A DNA stretch of 64,000 bases from Gaiellasilicea sp963791905. GTDB lineage: Bacteria; Actinomycetota; Thermoleophilia; Gaiellales; Gaiellaceae. Position numbers and translations under genes: made by a program. The stretch spans positions 930,001 through 994,000 of the forward strand of contig CAWBTX010000005.1 of assembly GCA_963791905.1 (NCBI GenBank). The letters run 5' to 3'. A model generated the notes under the pieces. That model was not told the DNA's origin. It did not search any database and saw nothing but the letters and a program-made list of their open reading frames with translations. Shown here piece by piece: positions 55,565 to 64,000 of the stretch (positions are counted from its first letter, which is position 1; each line of letters begins with the position of its first letter).

Positions 55565-56803
55565 GTGGCCCTCGTCGTGCAGAAGTTCGGCGGCACCTCC
55601 GTGGCCGGGCCGGACCGCCTCCGGGCGGTCGCGCGGCGCCTCGTCGCGGCGCGGGAGGAGGGCGATGACGTCGTCGGCGTGCTGTCTGCGATGGGCAGCA
55701 CGACGGACGAGCTGCTCGCCCTCGCACACGAGATCTCGGTCACGCCGGATCCGCGGGAGCTGGACATGCTGCTCTCCGTCGGCGAGCGCATCTCGTGCGC
55801 GCTCGCGGCGATGGCGATCCACGATCTGGGTCACCTGGCGATCTCACTGACGGGGTCGCAGGCTGGGATCGTCACCGACACCGCGCACACGAGCGCGAAG
55901 ATCGTCGAGATTCGCGCTCCGCGCATTCGCAGCGCCCTCGATGAGGGTGCGATCGTCCTCGTGGCCGGCTTTCAAGGAGTCTCGACGACGAGCGAGGTGA
56001 CGACACTCGGCCGTGGCGGGTCGGACACGACCGCGGTCGCGCTGGCGGCCGCGCTCGGCGCCGACCGGTGCGAGATCTTCACCGACGTCGAGGGCGTCTT
56101 CACTGCCGATCCGCGGATCGTCCCAGGCGCGCGAAAGCTCGGTGCGCTCTCGTACGAGGAGATGCTCGAGCTCGCCGCGGGCGGCGCGAGGGTGATGATG
56201 CTGCGATCGGTCGAGTTCGGTCGCCGGCACGGTGTCCGTATCCACGTCCGCTCGTCCTTCTCGGAGGAAACGGGGACCTGGATCGTCAGTCAGGATGAGC
56301 TCATGGAGCAGCCGATCATCTCGGGCATCGCGCACGACACCTCGGAGGCCGAGGTGACGATCCTGGCCGTCCCGGACCGGCCCGGTATCGCCGCGCGCGT
56401 CTTCCGAACGCTCGCCGACGTCGGCGTGAACGTCGACATGATCGTCCAGAACGTGTCGGCGCAGGGGCACACCGACATCTCGTTCACACTGCCGAACAGC
56501 GAACTCGCGCGGGCGCGGGGAGTGCTCGAGCCGCTGAGCGAGGAGATCGGAGCGAGCGGCGTCACGAGCGACTCGGAGGTCGCCAAGATCTCGCTCGTCG
56601 GGGCAGGGATGCGAACGCATCCGGGCGTGGCTGCGGACATGTTCGACGCCCTCGCCGAGGCGGGGATCAACATCGGGATCATCTCCACCTCGTCCGTGCG
56701 CATCTCGTGCGTCGTCCCGCTCGCGGACGTCGAGCGGGCGGTGCAGGCCGTCCACGACCGCTTCGCGCTGCACGCGCCGGTCGTCTCGGCTGAGCGAGGC
56801 TGA
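55565..56803 (+). CDS. lysC: Aspartate kinase
   Basis: It catalyses the first step of the aspartate pathway (Lys, Thr, Met, DAP). The 412-residue protein has the kinase motif VVQKFGGTSVAGPDR, GRGGSDTTAVALAAALGAD and TDVEGVFTADPR, followed by two ACT domains (from about residue 265) for feedback control. The GTG start gives the standard N-terminus ALVVQKFGGTS. In most actinobacteria asd follows; here the next gene is an unrelated convergent one 3 bp away. Confidence 0.95.
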   Translation: MALVVQKFGGTSVAGPDRLRAVARRLVAAREEGDDVVGVLSAMGSTTDELLALAHEISVTPDPRELDMLLSVGERISCALAAMAIHDLGHLAISLTGSQAGIVTDTAHTSAKIVEIRAPRIRSALDEGAIVLVAGFQGVSTTSEVTTLGRGGSDTTAVALAAALGADRCEIFTDVEGVFTADPRIVPGARKLGALSYEEMLELAAGGARVMMLRSVEFGRRHGVRIHVRSSFSEETGTWIVSQDELMEQPIISGIAHDTSEAEVTILAVPDRPGIAARVFRTLADVGVNVDMIVQNVSAQGHTDISFTLPNSELARARGVLEPLSEEIGASGVTSDSEVAKISLVGAGMRTHPGVAADMFDALAEAGINIGIISTSSVRISCVVPLADVERAVQAVHDRFALHAPVVSAERG

Positions 56804-56806
56804 TCC

Positions 56807-58483
56807 CTAGAACGGCCCTCCCGAGAGCTGGTAGACGGTCGTCGTGCCACTGACCTCGTTCGAGACGACGACCAGCGGGCGCAGCGTCGGGCTCTGCCAG
56901 AACGGGATGAACGCGATGCCCTCCGGGCCCAGGTCGCCCGCGGCCGGGTTCGGGGCGCCGCCGATCGAGACCGGTGCGTTGAAGTTGCGCTGGTTGGCGT
57001 AGGTCACGAACGTCGGAGTCGCGGGGTTGGTGACGTCGTAGACGGCGATGCCGCCCACTCGCTCGAGCCCGACGAAGGCGTACAGACGGTTGTCGTGGGT
57101 GCCGAGGACGACCGCCTCGGGCTCGGGCCCCTTGTTGTCGCTGCGGGTGTCGAACGAGTTCCCTTCCTCGTGGTTCGAGTTGAACGGAGTCGACAGCGGC
57201 GGCGTCGGTGACGCAGCTCCAGCCCGCGGGCAGGTCGCGGCCGGAGCGGCCGAAACGGGTGGGCCGAGGAGGAGCGGCGGCAGCGGCGCCGGGCCGCCCG
57301 GGAACGGCGAGGTGATCCGCTCGAGCTGGTCGCCCGAGTCGAACACGAGCTCGCCCGAGTCACGCCAGATCGAGAAGGAGCGGGCGCCGTAGACGTACAG
57401 CTGGTTGTGGACGCCCGCGGTGGCGCCGAGCGTCCTGTTCACCGTCAGGCGGCCGAGGTTCTGGTTCTGCCGCAGCAGAGCCGGGAAGCCGGGCCCGGTC
57501 GTCAGGGCCGAGACCCGCGCCTCGTCGGCTGCCCGCGAGTCGCCCTCGTTTGCGGTCACGAGGTAGGTCTGGCCGCGGACGCTGAATGACGCGATCGCGT
57601 CGGGCTGGTACATGCCGAAGAGGTTCGTCCAGGTGCAGAGGTTGATCGCGTTGTCGCGGTCGCTCGCGTCGAGCGCATTGCCGGCGGCGCCGTGATCCTT
57701 GAACCCGAGCCCGCGCAGAGCGGTGAACTTCGCGGTCGCGACGTCGAGCTCCGCGACGGCATTCGCCTCCTGGAGCGTCACCCAGGCTGTGCTCCCGTTC
57801 GCCGAGGCGGTGAGGTACTCGGGCTCGAAGTCGACCGAGGGCGCCTTGCCCGCGGCCAGGATGACGCCGGCGCCGAGTGCCTTGCCGTCGAAGGCCGTGA
57901 AGTCGGCGGTCGAGACCGTGGCGTTCGCGACCCCGCCGCCGAGGTCGATGATGCTGACCGTCCCCATCGGGTCGACGGGGCCGTCCGGCTCTCCTTCGTT
58001 TGCGACCAGGACGAACCGTCCGTTGTCCGCGAAGGTCAGCATGTCCGGGAGCGCGCCGGCGGGCACGGTCCCGAGCGGGGTGCCGTCCGCTCGGTAGAAG
58101 GCGACCGTGCCGGCGTTCGTCTTCACCGGCGCCTCGACGGCGACGGCGACGAGACCGAGGAAGGTGTCGACGCTGTTCGGCGTGCCGAGGGCCGAGACGT
58201 CGATGTGGCCGAGCTTCGTCGGGCTGGCGGGGTTCTGGATGCTGAGGATGTCGATGCGCTTCTGCACCGCGTTCACGACGAAGAGTCGTCGCGAGACCCA
58301 GTCGTACGCGGGGATCTCGGCGGCGCCGATGCCGGCGTTGGCGTCGAAGAACACGCCCGAGGCGTAGGTGCCGAGCGGGGTCAACGACATGGGGGGCGAC
58401 GGCCGTTGTGCCGACACCGAGCCGACCAGCCCGGCAGCTGCGACGCACGCAAACGCCGCGACCAAGAACGCGCGCAACCTCAT
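56807..58483 (-). CDS. Secreted choice-of-anchor I / esterase-like beta-propeller protein
   Basis: A 558-residue exported protein. The signal peptide is residues 1-25 (FLVAAFACVAAAGLVGSVSA). The propeller has family motifs DWVSRRLFVVNAVQKRIDIL, VLVANEGEP, YLVTANEGDSR, NKGPEPEAVVLG and DLGPEGIAFIP, typical of choice-of-anchor I (alkaline-phosphatase- or phytase-like) proteins. No C-terminal anchor is visible. Its start has an ideal Shine-Dalgarno (AGGAGG). Ligand or enzymatic activity is unknown. Confidence 0.83.
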   Translation of the reverse strand: MRLRAFLVAAFACVAAAGLVGSVSAQRPSPPMSLTPLGTYASGVFFDANAGIGAAEIPAYDWVSRRLFVVNAVQKRIDILSIQNPASPTKLGHIDVSALGTPNSVDTFLGLVAVAVEAPVKTNAGTVAFYRADGTPLGTVPAGALPDMLTFADNGRFVLVANEGEPDGPVDPMGTVSIIDLGGGVANATVSTADFTAFDGKALGAGVILAAGKAPSVDFEPEYLTASANGSTAWVTLQEANAVAELDVATAKFTALRGLGFKDHGAAGNALDASDRDNAINLCTWTNLFGMYQPDAIASFSVRGQTYLVTANEGDSRAADEARVSALTTGPGFPALLRQNQNLGRLTVNRTLGATAGVHNQLYVYGARSFSIWRDSGELVFDSGDQLERITSPFPGGPAPLPPLLLGPPVSAAPAATCPRAGAASPTPPLSTPFNSNHEEGNSFDTRSDNKGPEPEAVVLGTHDNRLYAFVGLERVGGIAVYDVTNPATPTFVTYANQRNFNAPVSIGGAPNPAAGDLGPEGIAFIPFWQSPTLRPLVVVSNEVSGTTTVYQLSGGPF

Positions 58484-58594
58484 CTAGATCCTCCTGAAGA
58501 CGAAAGGGTCGAGCGATCCTAGGCTCCTGGTTGGTTACCAGTGGGCTACCGGCTGGTATCCGGCTGGTGAACACCCGTGCCGTAGCCTTCGGCC

Positions 58595-59353
58595 GTGAGC
58601 TTCGCCGTCGCCGCAGACGCGTACGACCGGTTCATGGGCAGGTACTCGACGCCGCTCGCACCTCGGCTCGCCGACTTCGCGGCCGTGGCGGGCGGACAAC
58701 GAGTCCTCGATGTCGGCTCGGGGCCGGGCGCGCTCACCGCCGAGCTGGTCCGGCGGCTCGGGCCGACCGGCGTGTCGGCCGTCGACCCCTCGGTGCCGTT
58801 CGTCGAGGCGGCGCGGGAGCGCCACCCGGGCGTCGACGTGCATCTTGCCTCCGCCGAGCAGCTGCCGTTCGAGGACGACGACTTCGACACTGCGCTGGCC
58901 CAGCTCGTCGTGCACTTCATGGCCGATCCGGTCGCGGGGCTGCGCGAGATGGCCCGCGTGACGCGGGAGAGCGGGGTCGTGGCGGCATGTGTGTGGGACC
59001 ACGGCGGCGGCACCGGGCCGCTCAGCCCGTTCTGGGAGGCCGTGCACGAGCTCGACCCTGACGCTCCCGACGAGTCGCGACTCGCCGGCGCCCGCGAGGG
59101 TCACCTGCTGGAGCTCTTCCAGGAGGCGGGCCTGCGCGAGCCGGAGGAGGACAAGCTCACGGTCGGCGTCGAACATCCCAGCTTCGAGGACTGGTGGGAG
59201 CCGTTCACCCTCGGCGTCGGCCCGGCCGGCGCATACACGGCCGGCCTCGACCCGGCGCGACAGGAGCAGCTGCGCGAGCTCTGCCGCGAGCGGCTCCCCT
59301 CGCCGCCTTTCGTGCTCGAGGCGAGCGCCTGGGCCGTCCGCGGCCGCGTCTAG
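58595..59353 (+). CDS. Class I SAM-dependent methyltransferase
   Basis: A 252-residue Rossmann methyltransferase. Motif I is VLDVGSGPGALTAEL near residues 37-51, motif II is AVDPS, and the post-I segment is ASAEQLPFEDDDFDTALAQ. It resembles UbiE/Methyltransf_11 proteins; the acceptor is unknown. It starts at GTG 58595. The intergenic region before it carries short direct repeats (GGCTGGT) at about 58552-58568. Confidence 0.85.
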   Translation: MSFAVAADAYDRFMGRYSTPLAPRLADFAAVAGGQRVLDVGSGPGALTAELVRRLGPTGVSAVDPSVPFVEAARERHPGVDVHLASAEQLPFEDDDFDTALAQLVVHFMADPVAGLREMARVTRESGVVAACVWDHGGGTGPLSPFWEAVHELDPDAPDESRLAGAREGHLLELFQEAGLREPEEDKLTVGVEHPSFEDWWEPFTLGVGPAGAYTAGLDPARQEQLRELCRERLPSPPFVLEASAWAVRGRV

Positions 59354-59373
59354 GGCCGCGGCATACTGGGCAG

Positions 59374-60357
59374 ATGCTCGCGTCGAGGCTGGTGTCGATC
59401 GGCGTCGTGGCGGCCGCCGTCGCCGCGACGGTGGCGGCGGGCGGGACGGGCTCCAGAGCCGCCCTCGATGTCCGTGAGTACCCGGTGCCCGCGGGCAGCC
59501 GGCCGCACGACGTCGCACCCGCGCGCGACGGCGGCGTCTGGTACACGGCGCAGGGATCCGGCGAGCTCGGCTGGCTCGATCCGAAGACCGGCAGGACGCG
59601 GCACACGCCGCTCGGCGCCGGCTCGGCGCCGCACGGTGTCATCGTCGGGCCCGACGGCGCGCCGTGGATCACCGACGGTGGCCTCAACGCGATCGTCCGC
59701 GTCGACCCGAGGACGCGCCGCGTTCGCCGCTTCGCGCTGCCCGCATCGTCCGGCTACGCCAACCTGAACACCGCCGTCTTCGACCGAAGCGGCGTGCTCT
59801 GGTTCACGGGCCAGAGCGGGATCTACGGACGGCTCGACCCGCGCGTCGGGAAGGTGCGCGTCTTCCGAGCGCCGAGGGGCGAAGGCCCGTACGGCATCAC
59901 CGTGACGCCGTCGGGCACGGTCTACTACGCGTCCCTCGCCGGCAGCTACCTCGGACGGCTCGACGTCCGCCGGGCCACGGTTCGCGTGCTGCAACCGCCG
60001 ACCGAGGGTCAGGGAGCCCGCCGGGCGTGGTCGGACTCGAAGGGACGCATCTGGGTGAGCGAGTGGAACGCGGGCAACGTCGCTCGTTACGACCCGGCCA
60101 CGGGGCGGTGGCGCGAGTGGCGGCTGCCCGGCGCGAACCCGATGCCGTACGCCGTCTACGTCGACGAGACGGACGCCGTGTGGCTCAGCGACTTCGGCGC
60201 GAACGCGCTCGTCCGCTTCCAGCCCGGGACGGGGAAGTTCACACGCATCGCGCTGCCGAGCTCGCCGGCGAATGTCCGCCAGATCCTCGGCCGTCCAGGG
60301 GAGGTCTGGGGCGCCGAATCCGGCGTCGACAAGCTCGTCGTCGTCCGAACGCGGTAG
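59374..60357 (+). CDS. Secreted Vgb-like beta-propeller protein
   Basis: A 327-residue exported protein. The signal peptide is residues 1 to about 28 (VVAAAVAATVAAGG). Repeats of the form GGVWYTAQGSGELGWLDPKTG, APWITDGGLNAIVRVDPRT and VLWFTGQSGIYGRLDPRVG make a seven-bladed propeller like virginiamycin B lyase, though most such proteins have no known lyase role. It starts at ATG 59374, 20 bp after the methyltransferase gene. Confidence 0.85.
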   Translation: MLASRLVSIGVVAAAVAATVAAGGTGSRAALDVREYPVPAGSRPHDVAPARDGGVWYTAQGSGELGWLDPKTGRTRHTPLGAGSAPHGVIVGPDGAPWITDGGLNAIVRVDPRTRRVRRFALPASSGYANLNTAVFDRSGVLWFTGQSGIYGRLDPRVGKVRVFRAPRGEGPYGITVTPSGTVYYASLAGSYLGRLDVRRATVRVLQPPTEGQGARRAWSDSKGRIWVSEWNAGNVARYDPATGRWREWRLPGANPMPYAVYVDETDAVWLSDFGANALVRFQPGTGKFTRIALPSSPANVRQILGRPGEVWGAESGVDKLVVVRTR

Positions 60358-60360
60358 CAG

Positions 60361-60389
60361 GGGGAGGCGGTCGCGCGGACCGCCTCCCC
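60361..60389. terminator. Bidirectional terminator hairpin
   Basis: GGGGAGGCGGTC (60361-60372) and GACCGCCTCCCC (60378-60389) form a perfect 12-bp stem with a GCGCG loop. It lies between the convergent propeller gene and pspA. Confidence 0.8.
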
Positions 60390-60397
60390 GCGCCTGT

Positions 60398-61147
60398 TCA
60401 GCTCGACGTCGAGCCGCCCACGGGCAGCGCCGGCGTCGACCCGCCGGTCAGCTCTGCGAGCCGTGCCTCGACCTCCGCGTTCGCCTCCTCGTCCTCGAGC
60501 GCCTCGAACTGGGCGTCCAGGCGGGAGGCGGCGAGCTCGGCCTTGCCGGCCACCTTCGCCTCCTCGCGGCGGATCTTCTCCTCGAAGCGTGAGAGCTCGC
60601 TCGTCGGGTCGGTGAGGTCGATCTCCTTGACGGCGTCCATGACGCCCGCCTGCGCCTCGGCCATCTTCGCCCGCGCGATCAGCTCGTCGCGCTTGCTCTC
60701 GAGCTCGTCGAGCTTCCCGCGCATGCCTTCGAGGCCGGTCTTGAGCTGGCCGACGACCGCGGTCTGCTGGTTGATCGTGGGTTGGAGCTCCTTCGCGTCC
60801 TCCTCGAAGTCGATCTGCTTCTTGAGCGCGACCCGGGCGAGGTTCTCGAAGGTCGTTGCCTCCGTGGTGCTCCCGGCCGACCGGAGCTCCTTGGCCTTGT
60901 TGACGGCGGCCTGCGCCTTCGAGCCCCACTCGGCGCCCGCCTGGGATGCCTCCTTCGCGTCCTCCTCCATGAGGCGCAGGTTTCCGATCGTCTGCGCGAC
61001 CGCCTCCTCCGCCTCGGCGATGTTGTTCCGGTAGTCCCGGATCATCTGGTCGAGCATCTTCTCCGGGTCCTCGGCCGCGTCGAGCAGCGCGTTGATATTC
61101 GCCTTCGTCAGCTGCCCGATCCGGCCGAGAATCGTCTGCTGTCCCAT
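60398..61147 (-). CDS. pspA: PspA/IM30-family membrane-stress protein
   Basis: A 249-residue coiled-coil protein of the PspA/Vipp1 family, which coats and repairs the membrane. It begins MGQQTILGRIGQLTKANINALLD, where the N-terminal helix binds membrane, and has DPEKMLDQMIRDYRNNIAEAEEAVA and a long heptad region. ATG 61147 has the Shine-Dalgarno AGGAGGAGG. It lies downstream of a TPM-domain gene, a common pairing; here a 164-bp repeat element separates them. Confidence 0.92.
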   Translation of the reverse strand: MGQQTILGRIGQLTKANINALLDAAEDPEKMLDQMIRDYRNNIAEAEEAVAQTIGNLRLMEEDAKEASQAGAEWGSKAQAAVNKAKELRSAGSTTEATTFENLARVALKKQIDFEEDAKELQPTINQQTAVVGQLKTGLEGMRGKLDELESKRDELIARAKMAEAQAGVMDAVKEIDLTDPTSELSRFEEKIRREEAKVAGKAELAASRLDAQFEALEDEEANAEVEARLAELTGGSTPALPVGGSTSS

Positions 61148-61172
61148 ACCTCCTCCTCTCGTCCTGGACTTA

Positions 61173-61336
61173 GAGCTCGGTTCAAAATGAACGCCATCAC
61201 CGCTCTGGCACGCTCGGCGGCGCGTGGCAGCGTCCTCGGTCGCGCCCGTATCTCATTCGATACGGGCGCTCCCTGCGTCCTTGCCACCCACCACCGATCG
61301 CACCAGATCGGCGGGGCGTCATTCTGAACCGAGCTC
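61173..61336. mobile_element. 164-bp MITE-like element, copy 2
   Basis: It is identical to copy 1 (24657) except at four positions. A perfect 5-bp duplication CTTAG flanks it (61169-61173 and 61336-61340, sharing the terminal base of each end), as expected after transposition. The central hairpin CGCCCGTATC/GATACGGGCG is perfect in this copy. It separates the TPM gene from pspA and could act as a terminator between them. Confidence 0.78.
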
Positions 61337-61345
61337 TTAGTGTGC

Positions 61346-63415
61346 TCAAAACCGTCCTCCGCCTCCTCTCCGTCCCCCCGAGCCCAGGCCGCCGAAACTG
61401 CCGGGGCCGAACATCCCGCCGCCGCCGCGGCGGCCTCCTCCTCGAGGGACCGTCCAGCCGCCTCCGCCGCCGGGGAACGACGAGCCGCCTCTCCCTCCTC
61501 CGGTGAGGATGTCGATGAGGATGCCGCCCATCATCAGGTCCCCGATCGTGCCACCACCGCCGCCTCCTCTGCCCGGGAACCCGCCGCCCCGGCCGCCGTC
61601 GTAGCCCTCGACGTCCTGCCGGGCGAGGCCGAGCGCCTGCTCGGCGAGGCTGTCGGCCGTACGCGCGTGCTCGAGCGCGACCTGCGGGTCGTCGCGCGCG
61701 GCCGCGTGCGACTCCTCGAAGTGACGCTTGGCTTCCGACAGGCGCGTGCGCGCCTCCGCGCCGACGGCTCCGCGGCGGGTGGTGATGTAGTCGTCGGCGG
61801 CCTCGATCCTCGCCCGTGCGCTCGCGAGCGTCTGCTCGAGGGCAGCTCGCGCACGACGCGCCTGCTGTTCGGCCTCGCGCGCGTCCGCGAGCGCCAAATC
61901 GAGCGCCTTGCCCGCCTCCTCGAGACTGTGCAGCGCCCCGAGCGGGTCCTGGCCGTCCGTCGGCGACGCCGCGACCTCCGCCGCCGCGAGCGCGCGCTCG
62001 GCTCGCCCGACGTTCTCGACGAGATCCGGGCGTCCGTTGGCCATCGCGCGCGCCGCGCTGATGTCCTCGACGACCTCGGGGATCGCGGCGCGGATCTTGT
62101 CGTCGGCGTTGGCCAGATCGATCTGCAACCGCTCGATCGCGTCGAAGAGCTGCTCCGCCTGGCCGACCGCGTCCTCGGCGGCCCGGATCGCCACCGCCGC
62201 CATGCCGCCGCTCCCCGTTGCGGCGTCGCGCTTGCCCTCGTCCACTTCGGCGCGGGCGAACTCGATCCGCTCACGGGCGTGCCGGACGTTGTCGGCGACG
62301 CTCGCCACCGCGTTGCCTGCGTAGGCCGCCGTCAGGTCGGCGAGAGAGGCCTCGGCGCTCGGGATTCGCGCTTCGAGCCCGTCAAGGCGAGTCGCGAGCC
62401 GCTCGAGGAGCGCCGGCGCGTTCCGCTCGATGGCGCGGAGCTCGTCGAAGCGCTCGGCCTCCGCGTCGAGCCGGTCGCTCGCCGCCTGGGCCAGGTCGAT
62501 CATCTCGGTGAGCATCCTGCGGCGCTCGGCGTCGTCCTCCTCGGTGGAGTCGTCGAGCGCGCGGCGGAGCTGGAAGGCCTTCGCGACGTCGGCTTTCGCC
62601 AGCTCGACCGCTGCCGCGAAGGGTGCGGCCGCCTCTTCGCCGAACTGCGCGCTCGCGAAGGCGACCTCCTGCTCGCTCGTCTTGATCGCGTCGTCGACCT
62701 CGACGAGCAGGCTGCTGCCGCGCTTGGAGAGCTCGTCCAGTGAGGCGTGTGCCTCGGCCTGCGTCCTCCTCGCGCGCGAGCGGCGCGACAGGAGCCACCA
62801 GCCGATACCGAGCAGCGCGAGCGCGGCGACGAGCGGCCAGATCCAGCCGGGCCAGCCTCCTCCGCCGTCGTCGTCCTGTTCGGTCGCGGGCTCCTCAGGC
62901 GCGGCCTCGTCGCCTGCCGCCTCGAGCTCCTCGGCGGCCGCGATGGCAGCACCGGCCCAGTCGTCGTCCGCCAGCTCGGGCTCGATCGACTCGTTCGCGA
63001 TGCGGGCGAGCTCGTCGTCGGACAGCGGAAACCCGTCGTCGACGGAGTAGGCGTAGGCGCGGTCCTCCGTCGCGACGGCGAGCAGGACGTCGGAGAGCCC
63101 CAGATCGCTCGCCTCGGCGGTCTGCTCGGCCCACTCCTGGGCGCCGACGCCGGAGAACGAGGCGACGTAGACGAGCCACAGCTGGATCCCCTCGTCGGCG
63201 CGGAGCTCGTCGATCGCCTCCTGGACGCTCGCTTCCTCGCCCTCGAGCGCACCGACTCGATCCTCGATCTGGGAGTCGAGCCGGAAGGGCGGCTCGGCCG
63301 CCGCCGAGGACGCGACGAGCAGGGCCACGGCGACCGCACCGAGGACGAACTTGCAAAGCGCCGCACTGGCCAAGCAGGGACCCCCGAGGAAACGTTCTGC
63401 GCTCGAACCTAGCAC
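61346..63415 (-). CDS. TPM-domain exported/membrane protein with coiled-coil and Gly-rich tail
   Basis: A 689-residue protein. A signal peptide ends near residue 41 (LGAVAVALLVASSAAA). A TPM domain follows (residues about 45-160; DEGIQLWLVYVASF; LLAVATEDRAYAYSVDDGF). A membrane helix is at about 187-208, then a long Ala/Glu-rich coiled coil (about 215-590) and a Gly-rich tail. TPM proteins help photosystem or membrane maintenance and are often linked to PspA. The coiled coil is well suited to contact the PspA protein encoded next. The start GTG/TTG region is uncertain. Confidence 0.83.
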   Translation of the reverse strand: MLGSSAERFLGGPCLASAALCKFVLGAVAVALLVASSAAAEPPFRLDSQIEDRVGALEGEEASVQEAIDELRADEGIQLWLVYVASFSGVGAQEWAEQTAEASDLGLSDVLLAVATEDRAYAYSVDDGFPLSDDELARIANESIEPELADDDWAGAAIAAAEELEAAGDEAAPEEPATEQDDDGGGGWPGWIWPLVAALALLGIGWWLLSRRSRARRTQAEAHASLDELSKRGSSLLVEVDDAIKTSEQEVAFASAQFGEEAAAPFAAAVELAKADVAKAFQLRRALDDSTEEDDAERRRMLTEMIDLAQAASDRLDAEAERFDELRAIERNAPALLERLATRLDGLEARIPSAEASLADLTAAYAGNAVASVADNVRHARERIEFARAEVDEGKRDAATGSGGMAAVAIRAAEDAVGQAEQLFDAIERLQIDLANADDKIRAAIPEVVEDISAARAMANGRPDLVENVGRAERALAAAEVAASPTDGQDPLGALHSLEEAGKALDLALADAREAEQQARRARAALEQTLASARARIEAADDYITTRRGAVGAEARTRLSEAKRHFEESHAAARDDPQVALEHARTADSLAEQALGLARQDVEGYDGGRGGGFPGRGGGGGGTIGDLMMGGILIDILTGGGRGGSSFPGGGGGWTVPRGGGRRGGGGMFGPGSFGGLGSGGRRGGGGRF

Positions 63416-63489
63416 TTCGCGGGTGGGGGACCGCTACGTATGGAGCTGAGCCTGCGCTAGGAGCTCGCCGGCGGCCCGCCGCCGCGGAT

Positions 63490-64000
63490 CTACGCCGGGA
63501 CGGCCTGCGCAGCGGCCGAGCCCGCGCGCAGGCTTGCCCCGGTCTCTGGGTCGAAGAAGTGCAGCCGGGTCGGATCGACAGCCAGCCGGAGTCGCTCGCC
63601 CGGGCGGACGGGCGTTCCCTCTTCGACCTCCGCCGTGAAGAGGGCGCGCCGGTCGAGGGCGAGGAGCGACGCGCGCTCGTTCTCGTCGCTCGCCGCGCGC
63701 ACGGACTCGGCATCGACCGGCGGCGCCTCGATCGTGAAGAGCACGTGCGTGGCGGAGCCGAGCTCCTCGACGACCGCGGCCTCGACGTCGATCACCGGGC
63801 GGCGCCCGTCGGTCGTGCGGGCATCGGCGAAGTCCTGCGGCCGGATGCCGAGGATCACGCGGCCGGAGTCGAGGTCGTCGGGTCGCCGCTCCGCCGCGAG
63901 GGGAATGCTGAAGCCCGCGAACGTGACGACCCCGTCGCCGAGCTCGGCCTCGACGAGGTTCATCGACGGAGAGCCGATGAACGCGGCGACGAAGAGGTTC
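63490..64000 (-). CDS. ABC importer ATPase, MalK/UgpC type (C-terminal part)
   Basis: Only the C-terminal 170 residues are in the window. The frame stays open to the window edge, reading NLFVAAFIGSPSMNLVEAEL, the junction between the ATPase and the MalK-type regulatory OB-fold domain. Later ILGIRPQDF and LAVDPTRLHFFDPETG are standard for MalK/UgpC/MsiK ATPases, which energise carbohydrate importers. The ATP-binding motifs are outside the window, so function is inferred from the regulatory domain only. Confidence 0.88.
   Translation of the reverse strand, partial: NLFVAAFIGSPSMNLVEAELGDGVVTFAGFSIPLAAERRPDDLDSGRVILGIRPQDFADARTTDGRRPVIDVEAAVVEELGSATHVLFTIEAPPVDAESVRAASDENERASLLALDRRALFTAEVEEGTPVRPGERLRLAVDPTRLHFFDPETGASLRAGSAAAQAVPA

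Overview
This is a GC-rich bacterial chromosome segment, most likely from an actinobacterium. The run secA, prfB, ftsE, ftsX, smpB, ssrA, the F420-type oxidoreductase pair, the AfsR-like STAND proteins and frequent GTG starts fit Actinomycetota. A deep lineage such as Thermoleophilia is plausible, but this is inferred from gene content and not from a phylogeny.

Layout. (1) 1-9.7 kb is a conserved core: secA (5' truncated), prfB with its programmed +1 frameshift, ftsEX, a Suv3-like RNA helicase, a small SemiSWEET gene on the other strand, smpB, a frameshifted acetyltransferase, and ssrA (tmRNA). (2) 9.69-39.98 kb looks like an island or stacked islands inserted at the 3' end of ssrA. The last 26 bp of ssrA recur as imperfect copies at 13620 and 39957. 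A frameshifted tyrosine integrase lies directly beside ssrA, and each distal copy lies next to the end of a large STAND ATPase (one with a cyclase domain, one with a Ser/Thr kinase domain). The cargo is an RTX-like secreted protein, an F420/LLM pair, a block of decayed genes (18.2-21.2 kb), and an L-rhamnose regulon. (3) 40-54 kb holds accessory genes: a secreted beta-helix protein, a PadR-controlled ABC exporter, small membrane and cupin genes, a DsbA-like / UBP zinc finger / DUF5996 / phosphotransferase run, and a cyclic-nucleotide-domain flavoprotein. (4) 54-64 kb holds a subtilase, a structured intergenic region before aspartate kinase, secreted beta-propeller-type proteins, a methyltransferase, a TPM-domain / PspA pair, and the end of a MalK-type ATPase.

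How the genes fit together. The sugar block encodes a rhamnose-type ABC importer, isomerase, kinase, and a fused aldolase-dehydrogenase that is broken by several frameshifts as sequenced. These would convert L-rhamnose to DHAP and L-lactate. LutABC, just upstream, would oxidise L-lactate to pyruvate. A LacI-family repressor sits between the two halves, and near-identical palindromes (TTGAATCGATTCAA type) precede lutA and the importer, so one regulator probably controls the whole route.

Other signals are a 164-bp element with terminal inverted repeats present twice (24657 and 61173, four differences), alternative hairpins upstream of aspartate kinase, and a perfect 12-bp inverted repeat over the padR start. 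Frameshifts are frequent from 8.5 to 48 kb. Some genes look truly decayed, but several frameshifts interrupt otherwise well-preserved protein sequence, so assembly indels must be considered.
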